This document shows, one piece after another, positions 43,269-52,417 of a stretch of 64,000 nucleotides of DNA. A program made the position numbers and the translations under genes. Location: contig CAZJTL010000002.1 in NCBI GenBank assembly GCA_964548905.1, positions 1 through 64,000 on the forward strand, read 5' to 3'. The DNA comes from CAZJTL01 sp964548905. Lineage in GTDB: Bacteria > Cyanobacteriota > Cyanobacteriia > Cyanobacteriales > Xenococcaceae. The notes below the pieces were generated by a model. The model saw only the letters and a list, made by a program, of their open reading frames with translations. It was not told where the DNA came from and searched no databases. Each line of letters opens with the position of its first letter. Position 1 is the first letter of the stretch.

Positions 43269-43538
43269 ATGGCAACTAATGTAGAAATTTATACTTGGAG
43301 TCGTTGTCCTTTCTGTATTCGTGCCAAAGCTTTACTCGATCGCAAGGGCGTAGAATATACCGAATATTGCATCGATGGGGATGAAGATGCCAGAGATAAA
43401 ATGTCCCAGAGAGCAAATGGAAGAAAAAGCGTGCCGCAAATATTTATTGACGATCGCCATATTGGAGGTTGTGACGATATTCATGCCTTGGATGCAAGTG
43501 GTAAGCTAGATCCACTACTGACAGGAAGTACGGTTTGA
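43269..43538 (+). CDS. grxC: Glutaredoxin 3-type (GrxC)
   Basis: 89-residue dithiol glutaredoxin: YTWSRCPFCIRAKALLDRKG with a CPFC active site, SVPQIFIDDRHIGGCDD with the cis-Pro and glutathione-binding loop. Reduces disulfides with glutathione. It lies about 190 bases before glutathione synthetase on the same strand, a functional pair. Confidence 0.95.
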   Translation: MATNVEIYTWSRCPFCIRAKALLDRKGVEYTEYCIDGDEDARDKMSQRANGRKSVPQIFIDDRHIGGCDDIHALDASGKLDPLLTGSTV

Positions 43539-43540
43539 AT

Positions 43541-43712
43541 AATAGGGATTAGGGGCTAGGGGCTAGGGAGCGGAGATGCAGAGGAGCAGAGGAGCAAAGA
43601 AGGTCAGAAGTCAGTAGTCAGGAATTGATTACCTAAAGTCCATCTAGCTCGATACTTTATGTTTTAAACTCTTCTGAGTACTGAAAGCTGATAGCTGATA
43701 GCTAACTAAATA
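43541..43712. repeat. Heptamer tract between grxC and gshB
   Basis: GGGATTA/GGGGCTA units from 43541, GGAGCAG-like units to about 43600, AGTCAGTAGTCAGG, and CTGATAG units at 43686-43703. Confidence 0.75.
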
Positions 43713-43730
43713 CAAAAAGGAAACACAGGC

Positions 43731-44693
43731 GTGAAGTTTGCATTTATCATTGACCCGATCGCCAAACTCGATCCAGGTCACGATACTAGTGTAGCTTTTA
43801 TGGAAGCTGCCCAGGCATTAGGTCATCAAGTGTGGATAACTCAAGCAGATCGCCTCAGTATCATCGAAGGCAAAGCTTGGGCAATGCTTGAGAGAGTTCA
43901 TTTAAACCCAGTTAAACTTGGGGAAGATCGCTGGATTGCTCAACCAAACTGGTATCAAGTGGCTGAGGGAATGCTAACCCCGCTAGAAGAAATGGATGCT
44001 GTGTTTATGCGTACCGATCCACCTGTCACCATTCCCTATCTCTACACTACTTATATTCTCGATCTAATTAATCCCGCTAAAACTTTGGTAGTGAATTCTC
44101 CTGACGGTTTGAGAACTGCCAATGAAAAGATGTACGCGCTACAATTTCCCTCGGTTATTCCCTCAACGATTGTCTCTCAAGATAAATCGGTAATTAAAAA
44201 ATTTGTCGAAGAAAAACAAGCAGCAGTACTTAAACCACTGGGCGGTAAAGCCGGAGAAGGAATTTTATTTTTAAAAGCAGGCGATCGCAACTCTAATTCT
44301 TTGGTGGAAATTAGTACCAAACAAGGACGAGAACCTGTCATGGTACAAGAATATTTACCCGCCGCCAAGGAAGGAGACAAAAGAATTATCTTGTTGGATG
44401 GAGAAGCGATCGGTGCAGTCAATCGCGTTCCTTCTGGGGATGAGTTTCGAGGTAATATGGCAGTTGGAGGAAAAGCTGTCAAAATTGAAATTACCGCAAG
44501 AGATCGAGAAATTTGTGCTGCCATTGCCCCTAAATTGAAGCAAGACGGCTTATATTTCGTTGGTATTGACGTAATTGGTGGTTATCTAACCGAAGTCAAT
44601 GTTACTAGTCCTACAGGAGTTAGAGAGATCGATCGCCTCAATAATACGAATTTGGGGAAACAAGTGATTGAGTGGGTGGAGAAGAGGGGTTAG
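43731..44693 (+). CDS. gshB: Glutathione synthetase
   Basis: ATP-grasp ligase that adds glycine to gamma-glutamylcysteine. 320 residues: start KFAFIIDPIAKLDPGHDTSVAFM, FMRTDPPV, NSPDGLRTANEKMYAL, VLKPLGGKAGEGI, VQEYLPAAKEGDKRIILLDG and YLTEVNVTSPTGVREI. GTG start at 43731, with AAGGAAA about 12 bases upstream. The C-terminal KRG plus stop is written by GAGGGGTTAG, the edge of a heptamer array. Confidence 0.96.
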   Translation: MKFAFIIDPIAKLDPGHDTSVAFMEAAQALGHQVWITQADRLSIIEGKAWAMLERVHLNPVKLGEDRWIAQPNWYQVAEGMLTPLEEMDAVFMRTDPPVTIPYLYTTYILDLINPAKTLVVNSPDGLRTANEKMYALQFPSVIPSTIVSQDKSVIKKFVEEKQAAVLKPLGGKAGEGILFLKAGDRNSNSLVEISTKQGREPVMVQEYLPAAKEGDKRIILLDGEAIGAVNRVPSGDEFRGNMAVGGKAVKIEITARDREICAAIAPKLKQDGLYFVGIDVIGGYLTEVNVTSPTGVREIDRLNNTNLGKQVIEWVEKRG

Positions 44694-44858
44694 GAGTTAG
44701 GGATTAGGGAATAAGTAGGAAGTAGGGAGTAGGAAGTAAGACAAAGTAACAAGTAGGGAGTAAAAAAACTTATGACTTATGACTTATGACTTAATACTTA
44801 AAGAAGCCTTCTGCCTTCTGCCTTCTTTCACCAATGAACCATGAACCATGAACTATGA
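44685..44858. repeat. Heptamer tract between gshB and DUF2499 gene
   Basis: GGGGTTA-type, GTAGGAA/GTAGGGA, three GACTTAT units, CTTCTGC units, then CATGAAC units. The last CATGAAC carries the ATG used by the next gene. Confidence 0.85.
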
Positions 44859-45160
44859 ACGCATTATCAATTCCCACTTGGATTATTCATGTTTCTAGCG
44901 TGATTGAGTGGATTGCCGCTATTTGGTTAGTTTGGACTTATGGAGAAGTGTCGGGCGATCGCTATTGGCGTGTTTTATCTTGGGGAATGTTGCCAGCGTT
45001 TGTGAGTGCGATGTGTGCTTGTACTTGGCATTTTTTTGATAACGCTGAATTTTTAGAATGGTTGGTTACATTACAAGCTTCTATGACTGTGTTGGGAAAT
45101 TGTACTCTTTGTCTTGCTGCTTGGTGGATTTGGCGCTCTTCAAAACAAGAATCTCTTTGA
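44855..45160 (+). CDS. DUF2499 (Ycf49-like) membrane protein
   Basis: 101 residues, with three to four hydrophobic segments: LSIPTWIIHVSSVIEWIAAIWLVWTYG, VLSWGMLPAFVSAMCACTWHFF and LVTLQASMTVLGNCTLCLAAWWIW. Matches the Ycf49/DUF2499 family of cyanobacteria and some algal plastids; role unknown. The start codon and second codon (ATG AAC) are the last unit of a CATGAAC heptamer array, and no Shine-Dalgarno sequence is present. An ancestral start upstream may have been overwritten, or the repeat has been recruited. Confidence 0.85.
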   Translation: MNALSIPTWIIHVSSVIEWIAAIWLVWTYGEVSGDRYWRVLSWGMLPAFVSAMCACTWHFFDNAEFLEWLVTLQASMTVLGNCTLCLAAWWIWRSSKQESL

Positions 45161-45479
45161 TCCGATCTGCAATTTGCTAAATACTTCTTAACAATGTTCC
45201 TAATAAAACCAAGATCTGAAAGAATGGTAGTAATTGTCATTTCTAGACTCTTGTTGCCTTAGTTACAGCCTTCAGCAGTCTCATAATGACAATTAGTGCT
45301 AGGAAAAGAAATGTCATGAAGCTTCTGAGTTCCCAATCAGAAGAGAAGCAATGGCTGTAATTTATACACAGCATTTGGGCAATAGATCGAACTAGCACTA
45401 AAATTAAGACCCTAAATTATAGAATCAAAAAGCCTCTGGCTTAAAAAAATAAATTTTTGATTGGAGATATTGAAATCCA
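45161..45479 (+). promoter_or_regulatory. apcE upstream region
   Basis: 319 bases with no gene; should contain the apcE promoter and leader. AT-rich near the start codon, with a short AGCC/GGCT hairpin at about 45430-45442 followed by an A-run, and GGAGA at 45463-45467. Confidence 0.5.
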
Positions 45480-48170
45480 ATGAGTGTAAAGGCAAGTGGT
45501 GGCAGTTCTCTAGCCCGTCCCCAACTTTATCAAACTGTACCAGTCTCCGCTATTTCAGTTGCCGAGCAGCAAGACCGCTTCTTGGCAAAAAGCGAACTTA
45601 ACGAGCTAACAGCTTATTTCAATTCTGGCGCTAAGCGTCTAGAAATTGCTCAGACTCTCACCAACAATTCCGATTTAATTGTGTCTCGTGCAGCCAATCG
45701 AATCTTTACTGGTGGTTCGCCGATGTCTTATCTGGAAAAGCCACCCGTTGAAGAACCAGCAATGGCATTGGTTGGTGCAGGGGTAGCTAGCGCTCAAGCA
45801 CAGGGAACTGCAACTTACGTTGAAGGTCGCTCTAATGGTGGTGGCTTATTTGGCGGTCTGCGATCGCTCTTTAGCAGTACTGGTCCAATACCTCCAGGCT
45901 TCCGAGCCATTAACGTAAGCAGATATGGTCCAAGCAATATGCAAAAATCGTTGCGCGACCTATCTTGGTTTTTGCGTTATACAACCTACGCGATCGTTGC
46001 TGGCGATCCCAATATTTTGGTAGTGAATACTCGCGGTTTGCGAGAAGTAATTGAAAATGCTTGCTCTACTGATGCTACGATTGTAGCTCTGCAAGAAATG
46101 AGAGCAGCTTCGATCGACTACTTCAGTCGCGATGTAGAAGCTAAAGAAATCGTTACTCAATACTTTGATGTATTAGTAAGCGAATTTAAAGCTCCCACTC
46201 CATCAGATAAGTTGCGCCAGCGTCCTTCTAGTGACCAGCAAGGTTTACAACTGCCCCAAAGCTACTTCAACGCAGCACAAAGGCGGCAGAAATTTGTGAT
46301 GAAGCCTGGACTATCGGAATCAGAAAAACAATCTGTAGTTAAGGCAGCATATAGACAGATTTTTGAGCGTGATATTACTCGTGCTTATAGTCAATCTATT
46401 TCCTACTTAGAGTCTCAGGTGAAAAACTGCGACATCTCAATGAAAGAGTTTGTTCGTCGTATTTGTAAATCACCTTTATATCGGAAACAGTTCTTTGAGC
46501 CTTTTATTAATAGTCGCGCTCTAGAATTAGCTTTCCGTCATATTCTTGGTCGTGGACCTAGTTCCAGAGAAGAAGTACAAAATTACTTCTCGATCGTCTC
46601 TAGCGGTGGATTGAGCGCACTAGTAGACGCACTGGTTGATTCTCAAGAATATTCCGATTACTTCGGTGAAGAAACTGTTCCTTATATTCGCGGTTTGGGT
46701 CAAGAAGCTCAAGAATGCCGAAATTGGGGAATGCAGCAAGATCTGTTTAATTACAGCGCTCCTTTCCGCAAAGTTCCTCAATTCGTAACTACTTTTGCTA
46801 AGTACGATCGCCCCTTACCCGACCAACATGTTTACGGTTCAGGTAACGATCCTTTAGAAATTCAGTTTGGAGCAATTTTCCCGAAAGAAACTCGTAGTCC
46901 TAGTGCTGCTCCTTCTCCATTTAACAAAGATACCAAGCGTCTACTGATTCATCGTGGACCAGCTATTAACAACCAAAATAGTAATCCTAAAGCGCGTGGC
47001 GAATTTCCTGGTACTTTGGGAGCTAAGGTATTCCGTTTGAATAACGAATTACCTGGTGCTAGCAACAGAAGCAGCATTAAGTATGCTGAAAGCTCTACTC
47101 AAGCATTAATTCGAGCTTGCTATCGTCAAGTGTTTGGACGTGATGTCTACGACGGTCAACGCCTCTCGGTGCCAGAAATCAAACTAGAAAACGGAGAGAT
47201 TACTGTCAGAGAGTTTATTCGTGCTTTGGCGAAATCAGAGACTTTCCGCAGCTTGTATTGGACATCTCTTTACGTAGTTAAGGCGATCGAATATATTCAC
47301 CGTCGTCTGTTGGGTCGTCCTACCTACGGTCGTCAAGAAATGAACTCCTACTTCGATCTTTGCTCTAAAAAGGGATTTTATGCCCTTGTAGATGCCATAA
47401 TCGACAGCGTGGAATACGGACAAGCTTTTGGTGAAGATACTGTTCCTTACGAGCGTTATCTCACTCCTGGTGGTCTGCAACTGCGTAAGACTAGACCTGG
47501 TAGTATTGGTGAAGGCATTGGCACTAAAGTAGTAGCAGAGGAAACTCCACGCTATATCGAACTCGGTCAAGCAACATCAATTCGTACCGAACCCGAAGTT
47601 CAATTCCGCATCAATCAAGGTGTAAGCGTTAAACGCGAACAAACTAAGGTCTTCAAACTAACAAATACTGTCGATAAAGTTGCACTCAAGAATACGATCG
47701 CGGCTGCTTATCGTCAGATTTTTGAGCGCGATCTCAATCCTTATATTGTCCAAACTCAATTTACTGTTCTAGAAAGTAAGTTGAGCAACCAGGAAATTAC
47801 TGTTAAGGAATTTATTGAAGGTCTAGGTTGCTCGGAACTCTATATCAAAGAGTTTTACACACCTTATCCCAATACTAAGGTAATTGAATTGGGAACTAAA
47901 CACTTCCTCGGACGCGCTCCTCTAAATCAACGGGAAATTCAGAAGTATAACCAAATTCTGGCTACTGGTGGTATTCGTGCCTTTATTGGGGCAATGGTTA
48001 ACTCCATGGAATACATTCAAGTGTTTGGTGAAGACGTGGTTCCTTATCGTCGCTTCCCAACCTTGCCAGCAGCTAACTTCCCCAATACGGAGAGGCTATA
48101 TAATAAGCTGACCAAGCAGGATAGCGAAATTGTTGTTCCTAGCTTTGAGCCTGCCAAAATGAATGTTTAG
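45480..48170 (+). CDS. apcE: Phycobilisome core-membrane linker ApcE (LCM)
   Basis: 896 residues. The N-terminal ~240 residues form the phycobiliprotein-like domain, whose bilin Cys195 (VIENACSTD) makes the terminal energy emitter, interrupted by a PB loop (about 75-150). Three linker REP domains follow (starting near AAYRQIFERDITRAY, ACYRQVFGRDVY and AAYRQIFERDLNPY). Three REPs predict a tricylindrical core. It anchors the antenna to the thylakoid and passes energy to photosystem II. 645 bases separate it from apcA. Confidence 0.98.
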   Translation: MSVKASGGSSLARPQLYQTVPVSAISVAEQQDRFLAKSELNELTAYFNSGAKRLEIAQTLTNNSDLIVSRAANRIFTGGSPMSYLEKPPVEEPAMALVGAGVASAQAQGTATYVEGRSNGGGLFGGLRSLFSSTGPIPPGFRAINVSRYGPSNMQKSLRDLSWFLRYTTYAIVAGDPNILVVNTRGLREVIENACSTDATIVALQEMRAASIDYFSRDVEAKEIVTQYFDVLVSEFKAPTPSDKLRQRPSSDQQGLQLPQSYFNAAQRRQKFVMKPGLSESEKQSVVKAAYRQIFERDITRAYSQSISYLESQVKNCDISMKEFVRRICKSPLYRKQFFEPFINSRALELAFRHILGRGPSSREEVQNYFSIVSSGGLSALVDALVDSQEYSDYFGEETVPYIRGLGQEAQECRNWGMQQDLFNYSAPFRKVPQFVTTFAKYDRPLPDQHVYGSGNDPLEIQFGAIFPKETRSPSAAPSPFNKDTKRLLIHRGPAINNQNSNPKARGEFPGTLGAKVFRLNNELPGASNRSSIKYAESSTQALIRACYRQVFGRDVYDGQRLSVPEIKLENGEITVREFIRALAKSETFRSLYWTSLYVVKAIEYIHRRLLGRPTYGRQEMNSYFDLCSKKGFYALVDAIIDSVEYGQAFGEDTVPYERYLTPGGLQLRKTRPGSIGEGIGTKVVAEETPRYIELGQATSIRTEPEVQFRINQGVSVKREQTKVFKLTNTVDKVALKNTIAAAYRQIFERDLNPYIVQTQFTVLESKLSNQEITVKEFIEGLGCSELYIKEFYTPYPNTKVIELGTKHFLGRAPLNQREIQKYNQILATGGIRAFIGAMVNSMEYIQVFGEDVVPYRRFPTLPAANFPNTERLYNKLTKQDSEIVVPSFEPAKMNV

Positions 48171-48815
48171 GTTGGCAGAAATATTTTAAGTTTAGGGATG
48201 TTTGCAGAAGCATCCCTAGATGTTGGCTTGAAAAGCTAATAGTTTAGCAACGTTTGTTGTTTGGCTAATTAGCTGATAGCCTCTTGCGGCTTCTTTTCTG
48301 AGGGGCAATGTTACAATCTGTTAAGAAGTCTCAGCGCAAGGTAACTAAATGCCGCAAAATAATTGGGTCAGGTTGCTGCAATAATTACTTTCTTGTACTC
48401 AGTGGGTAGCATACTTGGTCCACTCAGGACACAAAAAATTAATTAAGTTAACAAACTGCAACTTAAATCGATTGAGAAGATTTAGTCCAGGTTAGTTAAA
48501 GCAGCGATCGCAAGCCAGTTATAATATGCCGATTTTAATTAGCTGTGGCATTTAGCTACAGTGAAAGTGCTAAAAACAAACGGCAAATCCCACAAAAGTA
48601 AGAAAAAAGCTAGTACAGGCAGATTAAAAGAGCAAATTTAGTTTACAGTAAATAGCAAAGGGAAATTATTACCGAAAGCTCAACGCTGAAGTCTAAAATC
48701 TCAATTTCTGTCTAGAAAGCAAAATAATCTCTCTGTAGATAAAAAGAAAAGTACTATCTCATAAGAGAGTAAGCTCACATATCATCTGGTTTAATTTTTT
48801 GGGAGGAATCTACCA
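48171..48815 (+). promoter_or_regulatory. apcE-apcA intergenic region
   Basis: 645 bases, no gene seen. 48193-48218 forms an 8-bp hairpin (TAGGGATG / CATCCCTA), but no T-run follows, so it may be a processing or weak termination site for apcE mRNA. The AT-rich rest should hold the strong apcA promoter and a long 5' UTR. GGGAGGA at about 48799-48805 is the apcA ribosome site. Confidence 0.55.
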
Positions 48816-49301
48816 ATGAGTATTGTCACGAAGTCCATCGTGAATGCTGATGCTGAAGCTCGTTACTTAAGCCCTGGCGAATTAGAAAGAATCAAAGCTT
48901 TTGTCACCAGTGGTGAAAGCCGTCTACGCATCGCTCAAACCTTAACTGAATCTCGCGAACGCATCGTTAAGCAAGCTGGCGATCGCTTATTCCAAAAACG
49001 TCCTGATGTTGTTTCTCCTGGCGGTAACGCTTATGGTGAAGAAATGACCGCTACTTGCTTACGTGACATGGACTACTATCTCCGTCTAGTCACCTATGGT
49101 GTAGTCGCAGGTGATGCAACTCCTATTGAAGAAATTGGTTTAGTAGGTGTGCGCGAAATGTACAAGTCTTTGGGAACCGATCTTGGTGCAATTGCTCAAA
49201 GCGTTCGTGAAATGAAAGAAGTTGCTACTTCGATGATGTCTGCTGATGACGCTGCTGAAGCTGCTTCTTACTTTGACTACGTAATCGGTGGAATGCAGTA
49301 G
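48816..49301 (+). CDS. apcA: Allophycocyanin alpha subunit
   Basis: 161 residues. Start MSIVTKSIVNADAEARYLSP, bilin-attaching Cys81 in TATCLRDMDYYLRLVTYG, end YFDYVIGGMQ. Forms the alpha/beta monomer of the core cylinders. apcB begins 64 bases after the stop and apcC follows: the standard apcABC operon. Confidence 0.98.
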   Translation: MSIVTKSIVNADAEARYLSPGELERIKAFVTSGESRLRIAQTLTESRERIVKQAGDRLFQKRPDVVSPGGNAYGEEMTATCLRDMDYYLRLVTYGVVAGDATPIEEIGLVGVREMYKSLGTDLGAIAQSVREMKEVATSMMSADDAAEAASYFDYVIGGMQ

Positions 49302-49365
49302 GAATCTCTTTCCTAAATGGCGATCGATTAGTAAGGAAAACAAACAGATAAGGAAATTTAAGACT

Positions 49366-49851
49366 ATGCAAGACGCAATTACCTCAGTAATTAATTCTGC
49401 TGATGTTCAAGGCAAGTACCTAGACGGTTCTGCTATGGACAAGCTCAAAAGCTATTTTCAAACCGGTCAGTTGCGCGTTCGTGCAGCAAGTGTAATTAGC
49501 GCTAATGCAGCTAGCATTGTTAAAGAAGCTGTTGCTAAGTCCTTGTTGTACTCTGACGTTACTCGTCCTGGTGGCAACATGTATACTTGTCGTCGTTATG
49601 CTGCTTGTATTCGCGACCTCGACTACTATCTTCGTTATGCTACCTACGCTATGTTAGCTGGCGATCCTTCCATCTTAGACGAGCGCGTTCTTAACGGTTT
49701 AAAAGAAACTTACAACTCCTTGGGCGTTCCTGTTTCTTCCACCGTTCAAGCTATCCAAGCGATGAAAGAAGTTACCGCTAGCCTAACTGGTGCTGATGCT
49801 GGTAAAGAAATGGGTGTTTATTTTGACTATATCTGCTCTGGTTTAAGCTAG
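49366..49851 (+). CDS. apcB: Allophycocyanin beta subunit
   Basis: 161 residues from the ATG at 49366 (MQDAITSVINSADVQGKYLD). The longer frame beginning at 49288 overlaps apcA and is not family-like. Bilin Cys81 in YAACIRDLDYYLRYATYA, preceded by PGGNMYTC with the Asn that is methylated in this family. AAGGAAAT lies about 10 bases before the ATG. Confidence 0.98.
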   Translation: MQDAITSVINSADVQGKYLDGSAMDKLKSYFQTGQLRVRAASVISANAASIVKEAVAKSLLYSDVTRPGGNMYTCRRYAACIRDLDYYLRYATYAMLAGDPSILDERVLNGLKETYNSLGVPVSSTVQAIQAMKEVTASLTGADAGKEMGVYFDYICSGLS

Positions 49852-49892
49852 ACCGTAGATTTGGGCAAAATTGTATAAATGCTTGCAAGTGG

Positions 49893-49990
49893 AGGTTCGG
49901 GAAGTCCAGAGTGAGTGCTAGCTCCTTCAAGACTTAATTTCGATCGAAAAAAAGTTTTAAAGATCTAGTATTGATTCTTGACTCCCGACC
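49893..49990 (+). promoter_or_regulatory. Possible apcB-apcC intercistronic stem
   Basis: GG-TCGGG-AGTC elements at 49893-49905 are complementary to GACT-CCCGA-CC at 49980-49990, allowing a long-range stem around ~75 bases. Such a structure could stabilise the apcAB message or limit read-through to apcC, whose product is needed in smaller amounts. Pairing was judged by eye only. Confidence 0.4.
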
Positions 49991-50061
49991 TTCACCGTGT
50001 TTAAAGATAAAACAAGAAAAAATTTTTTTACCTAAAAATTAGGAGAAGGAGAAATTGACTC

Positions 50062-50265
50062 ATGAGAATGTTTAAAATCACTGCTTGCGTTCCTAGTCAA
50101 ACTCGCATTCGCACTCAGCGCGAACTTCAAAATACTTACTTCACCAAGTTAGTTCCCTACGATAATTGGTTCCGCGAACAGCAAAGAATTATGAAAATGG
50201 GCGGAAAAATTATTAAAGTTCAATTGGCTACTGGCAAACAAGGAGTTAATACTGGACTACTTTAA
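50062..50265 (+). CDS. apcC: Phycobilisome core linker ApcC (LC7.8)
   Basis: 67 residues, the usual size. MRMFKITACVPSQTRIRTQR and YTKLV-like region TYFTKLVPYDNWFREQQ are strongly conserved; ends KQGVNTGLL. Caps the core cylinders. GGAGAAGGAG lies before the ATG. A strong terminator follows. Confidence 0.98.
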   Translation: MRMFKITACVPSQTRIRTQRELQNTYFTKLVPYDNWFREQQRIMKMGGKIIKVQLATGKQGVNTGLL

Positions 50266-50294
50266 AAAACTTAGGGAAGCTCAAGTTTGTGGGG

Positions 50295-50319
50295 GAGGTC
50301 GCAAAAACGACCTCTTTTT
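50295..50319 (+). terminator. Rho-independent terminator of apcABC operon
   Basis: Perfect 7-bp stem GAGGTCG / CGACCTC with a 6-base A-rich loop and five T immediately after. Confidence 0.93.
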
Positions 50320-50357
50320 GCTATCAATGAATTGGTAATTACTGATGGTAACGATAA

Positions 50358-51545
50358 GTGCTGCAATATCTGCGATTGCGATACATACTTCCTATTTTCG
50401 ACCCACAGGTTAAAACTTGGGCGATCGAAGCGAGACTACTGCAATGGTTAACTTTCTTGTGGTTATTGGTTGGTTTGGCTGTTTTACTCTCTGCTTCCTA
50501 TCCAGAAGGAGTAGCCGAACATAGCGATGGCTTTTATTTCTTTAAAAGACAATTATTATTTATTGGTATAGGTACGATCGGGTTTAATTTTTTAATTAGA
50601 AGCTCGATCGAAAAGATCCTAAAACATTCTTCTTGGTTTTTCTTCCTCTTCATTGGACTGATTCTAGCTACTGTCATTGGTTTGGGTAGAACAGCAGGAG
50701 GTGCAACTCGTTGGATTCCCATCGGTCCTTTTGCACTACAGCCATCAGAATTTATCAAACCATTGTTAATCCTACAAAGCGCTCGTTTATTTGGTAAATG
50801 GGAAAAACTTCAACCTTCTGTACGTCTGGGATGGTTAGGAATTTTTGCTTTTTTACTGTTGTTAATTTTGAAGCAACCTAATTTAAGTACAACATCACTA
50901 TTTGGCATGACAATCTGGCTCATTGCTTTAGCGGCTGGTTTGCCATGGATGCAGTTGGGATTAACAGCAATAGGTGGAGTTGGGGTAGCAACGCTGAGTA
51001 TGTCTATCAATGAATATCAGCGCGATCGCATCAGTTTTTTCCTCGATCCTTGGGTAGATCCCCTTAACAAAGGCTTTCAATTAATTCAAAGTTTGCTGGC
51101 GATTAGTTCTGGTGGTTGGTTTGGTTCGGGATATGGATTGTCGCAGCAAAAACTTTCCTATTTACCAGAACAATATACTGATTTTATTTTTGCCGTCTTT
51201 GCTGAAGAATTTGGTTTTATTGGTAGTGTTGTTTTATTAATGATGGTATTGACTTATGGCACGATCGCTCTAATCGTCGCGATTAAATGCCGTCAAAGAA
51301 CTCATCGCCTGATTGCGATCGGCGTGATGGTCGTATTTGTAGGACAATCCTTACTCAATATTGGTGTTGCTTCGGGTGCTTTACCTACAACTGGTCTAAC
51401 CTTGCCATTTTTTAGCTATGGAGGTAGTTCGGTGATGGCAAGCTTACTTTTAGCAGGATTGCTAATTAGAGTAGCTAGAGACAGCGATAAAGCAGAAATG
51501 GTGACTAAAACAACTACAAATCCTGTCAAGAATAGATCGAGCTAG
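50358..51545 (+). CDS. ftsW: SEDS-family peptidoglycan glycosyltransferase FtsW
   Basis: 395 residues, about ten membrane segments. Motifs: GGATRWIPIGPFALQPSEFIKPLLIL, GFQLIQSLLAISSGGWFGSGYGLSQQKLSYLPEQYTDFIFAVFAEEFGFIG and LPTTGLTLPFFSYGGSSVMASL, diagnostic of FtsW/RodA; the QPSEF context and position favour FtsW. Polymerises lipid II at the septum. GTG start at 50358. Distance of 38 bases from the apcABC terminator shows an independent transcript. Confidence 0.93.
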   Translation: MLQYLRLRYILPIFDPQVKTWAIEARLLQWLTFLWLLVGLAVLLSASYPEGVAEHSDGFYFFKRQLLFIGIGTIGFNFLIRSSIEKILKHSSWFFFLFIGLILATVIGLGRTAGGATRWIPIGPFALQPSEFIKPLLILQSARLFGKWEKLQPSVRLGWLGIFAFLLLLILKQPNLSTTSLFGMTIWLIALAAGLPWMQLGLTAIGGVGVATLSMSINEYQRDRISFFLDPWVDPLNKGFQLIQSLLAISSGGWFGSGYGLSQQKLSYLPEQYTDFIFAVFAEEFGFIGSVVLLMMVLTYGTIALIVAIKCRQRTHRLIAIGVMVVFVGQSLLNIGVASGALPTTGLTLPFFSYGGSSVMASLLLAGLLIRVARDSDKAEMVTKTTTNPVKNRSS

Positions 51546-51588
51546 CGCAAGAAGGCAGAAGTCCGAAGGCAGAAGGCAGAAGTTAAAA
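51546..51588. repeat. AGAAGGC heptamer array after ftsW
   Basis: About five AGAAGGC or variant units starting 5 bases after the ftsW stop codon. Confidence 0.85.
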
Positions 51589-51655
51589 CGGTTTTAAACT
51601 CAAGTTTTTAGGTTCTTAACACTGTTGCATAATTTATGACAAGCGTGTACTAAAT

Positions 51656-52253
51656 TTATACGCTAAATAATTCTTTACCTTCAAAATAGTCTTCATATTT
51701 TTTATAAATATTAATACCTGGAATTTCTTCTGTGAATTCTTTTGATTGATGGTATTTTTCTGATGGATATTCTTCTTGTTCTAACGATAAATAGCTAGCC
51801 TGTGCAGCGATAGCAGCTTCAAGAAGTTTTACGCTTAGGTCTAATTTTTGATACTGATTATCACCTCTTTTCAAAGCCATTTTGATTTTAATAAATAGTA
51901 AAAATTCTTGACTGCTGAATTTATCGTGGTCGAGAGATTCTAATTTCTTGGCTAATTCTTTTAGTTCACCTAAAGCACGATTATGGATGAATTTGATATT
52001 GTCAGAAATAGGTTCTTTAGTCAGTCTACTAATCAAATCTTTGAGAATCCCAAATCTATATAAAATAAATAAACTGATTGAACTCAGCGTTACTGGAAAA
52101 CCAATTAATAGAGATAAAGGTAATGACAATAATCCCGATTTTGGTTGATTTTCGGGATTTTGAGAGATCGTCTTCGGTGCTTGCTATTGCGATATAGGAA
52201 TGCAGGGTAGCAATAACAATAGCAAAAATAAATCTCTGCAATGGCTTATTCAT
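51656..52253 (-). pseudogene. Hypothetical membrane protein, apparently frameshifted
   Basis: Two overlapping frames appear to be one gene. The 5' part (start ATG at 52253, MNKPLQRFIFAIVIATLHSYIAIA) is a signal peptide. The 3' frame, entered one base later at about 52170-52185, reads APKTISQNPENQPKSGLLSLPLSLL and continues as a membrane segment plus a ~110-residue soluble part to the TAA at 51656. Neither frame alone looks complete: the 3' frame has no start before an internal TTG at 52129. Either a one-base insertion (mutation or sequencing error) or a programmed shift. Family not recognised; the soluble part is Lys/Glu-rich and helical. Confidence 0.55.
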
Positions 52254-52417
52254 ATTGTTTCCTAGCTCGATCGACAATACCTAAATAATCTTAATTCTTA
52301 ATGTAGAATACCCATTTATTTGCGAAAATATGGCACTGAATCTCAGATAATTTAGATAATTGTCGATCGAAACAAGGAATTAAGGGCTAGGGGTTAAATA
52401 GGGTCCCCTGTCCCCTA

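Noticed and set aside
52056..52277. Separate 73-aa gene
   Set aside because: Its C-terminal half antagonises a better continuation in the next frame, so it was treated as the 5' part of a frameshifted gene.
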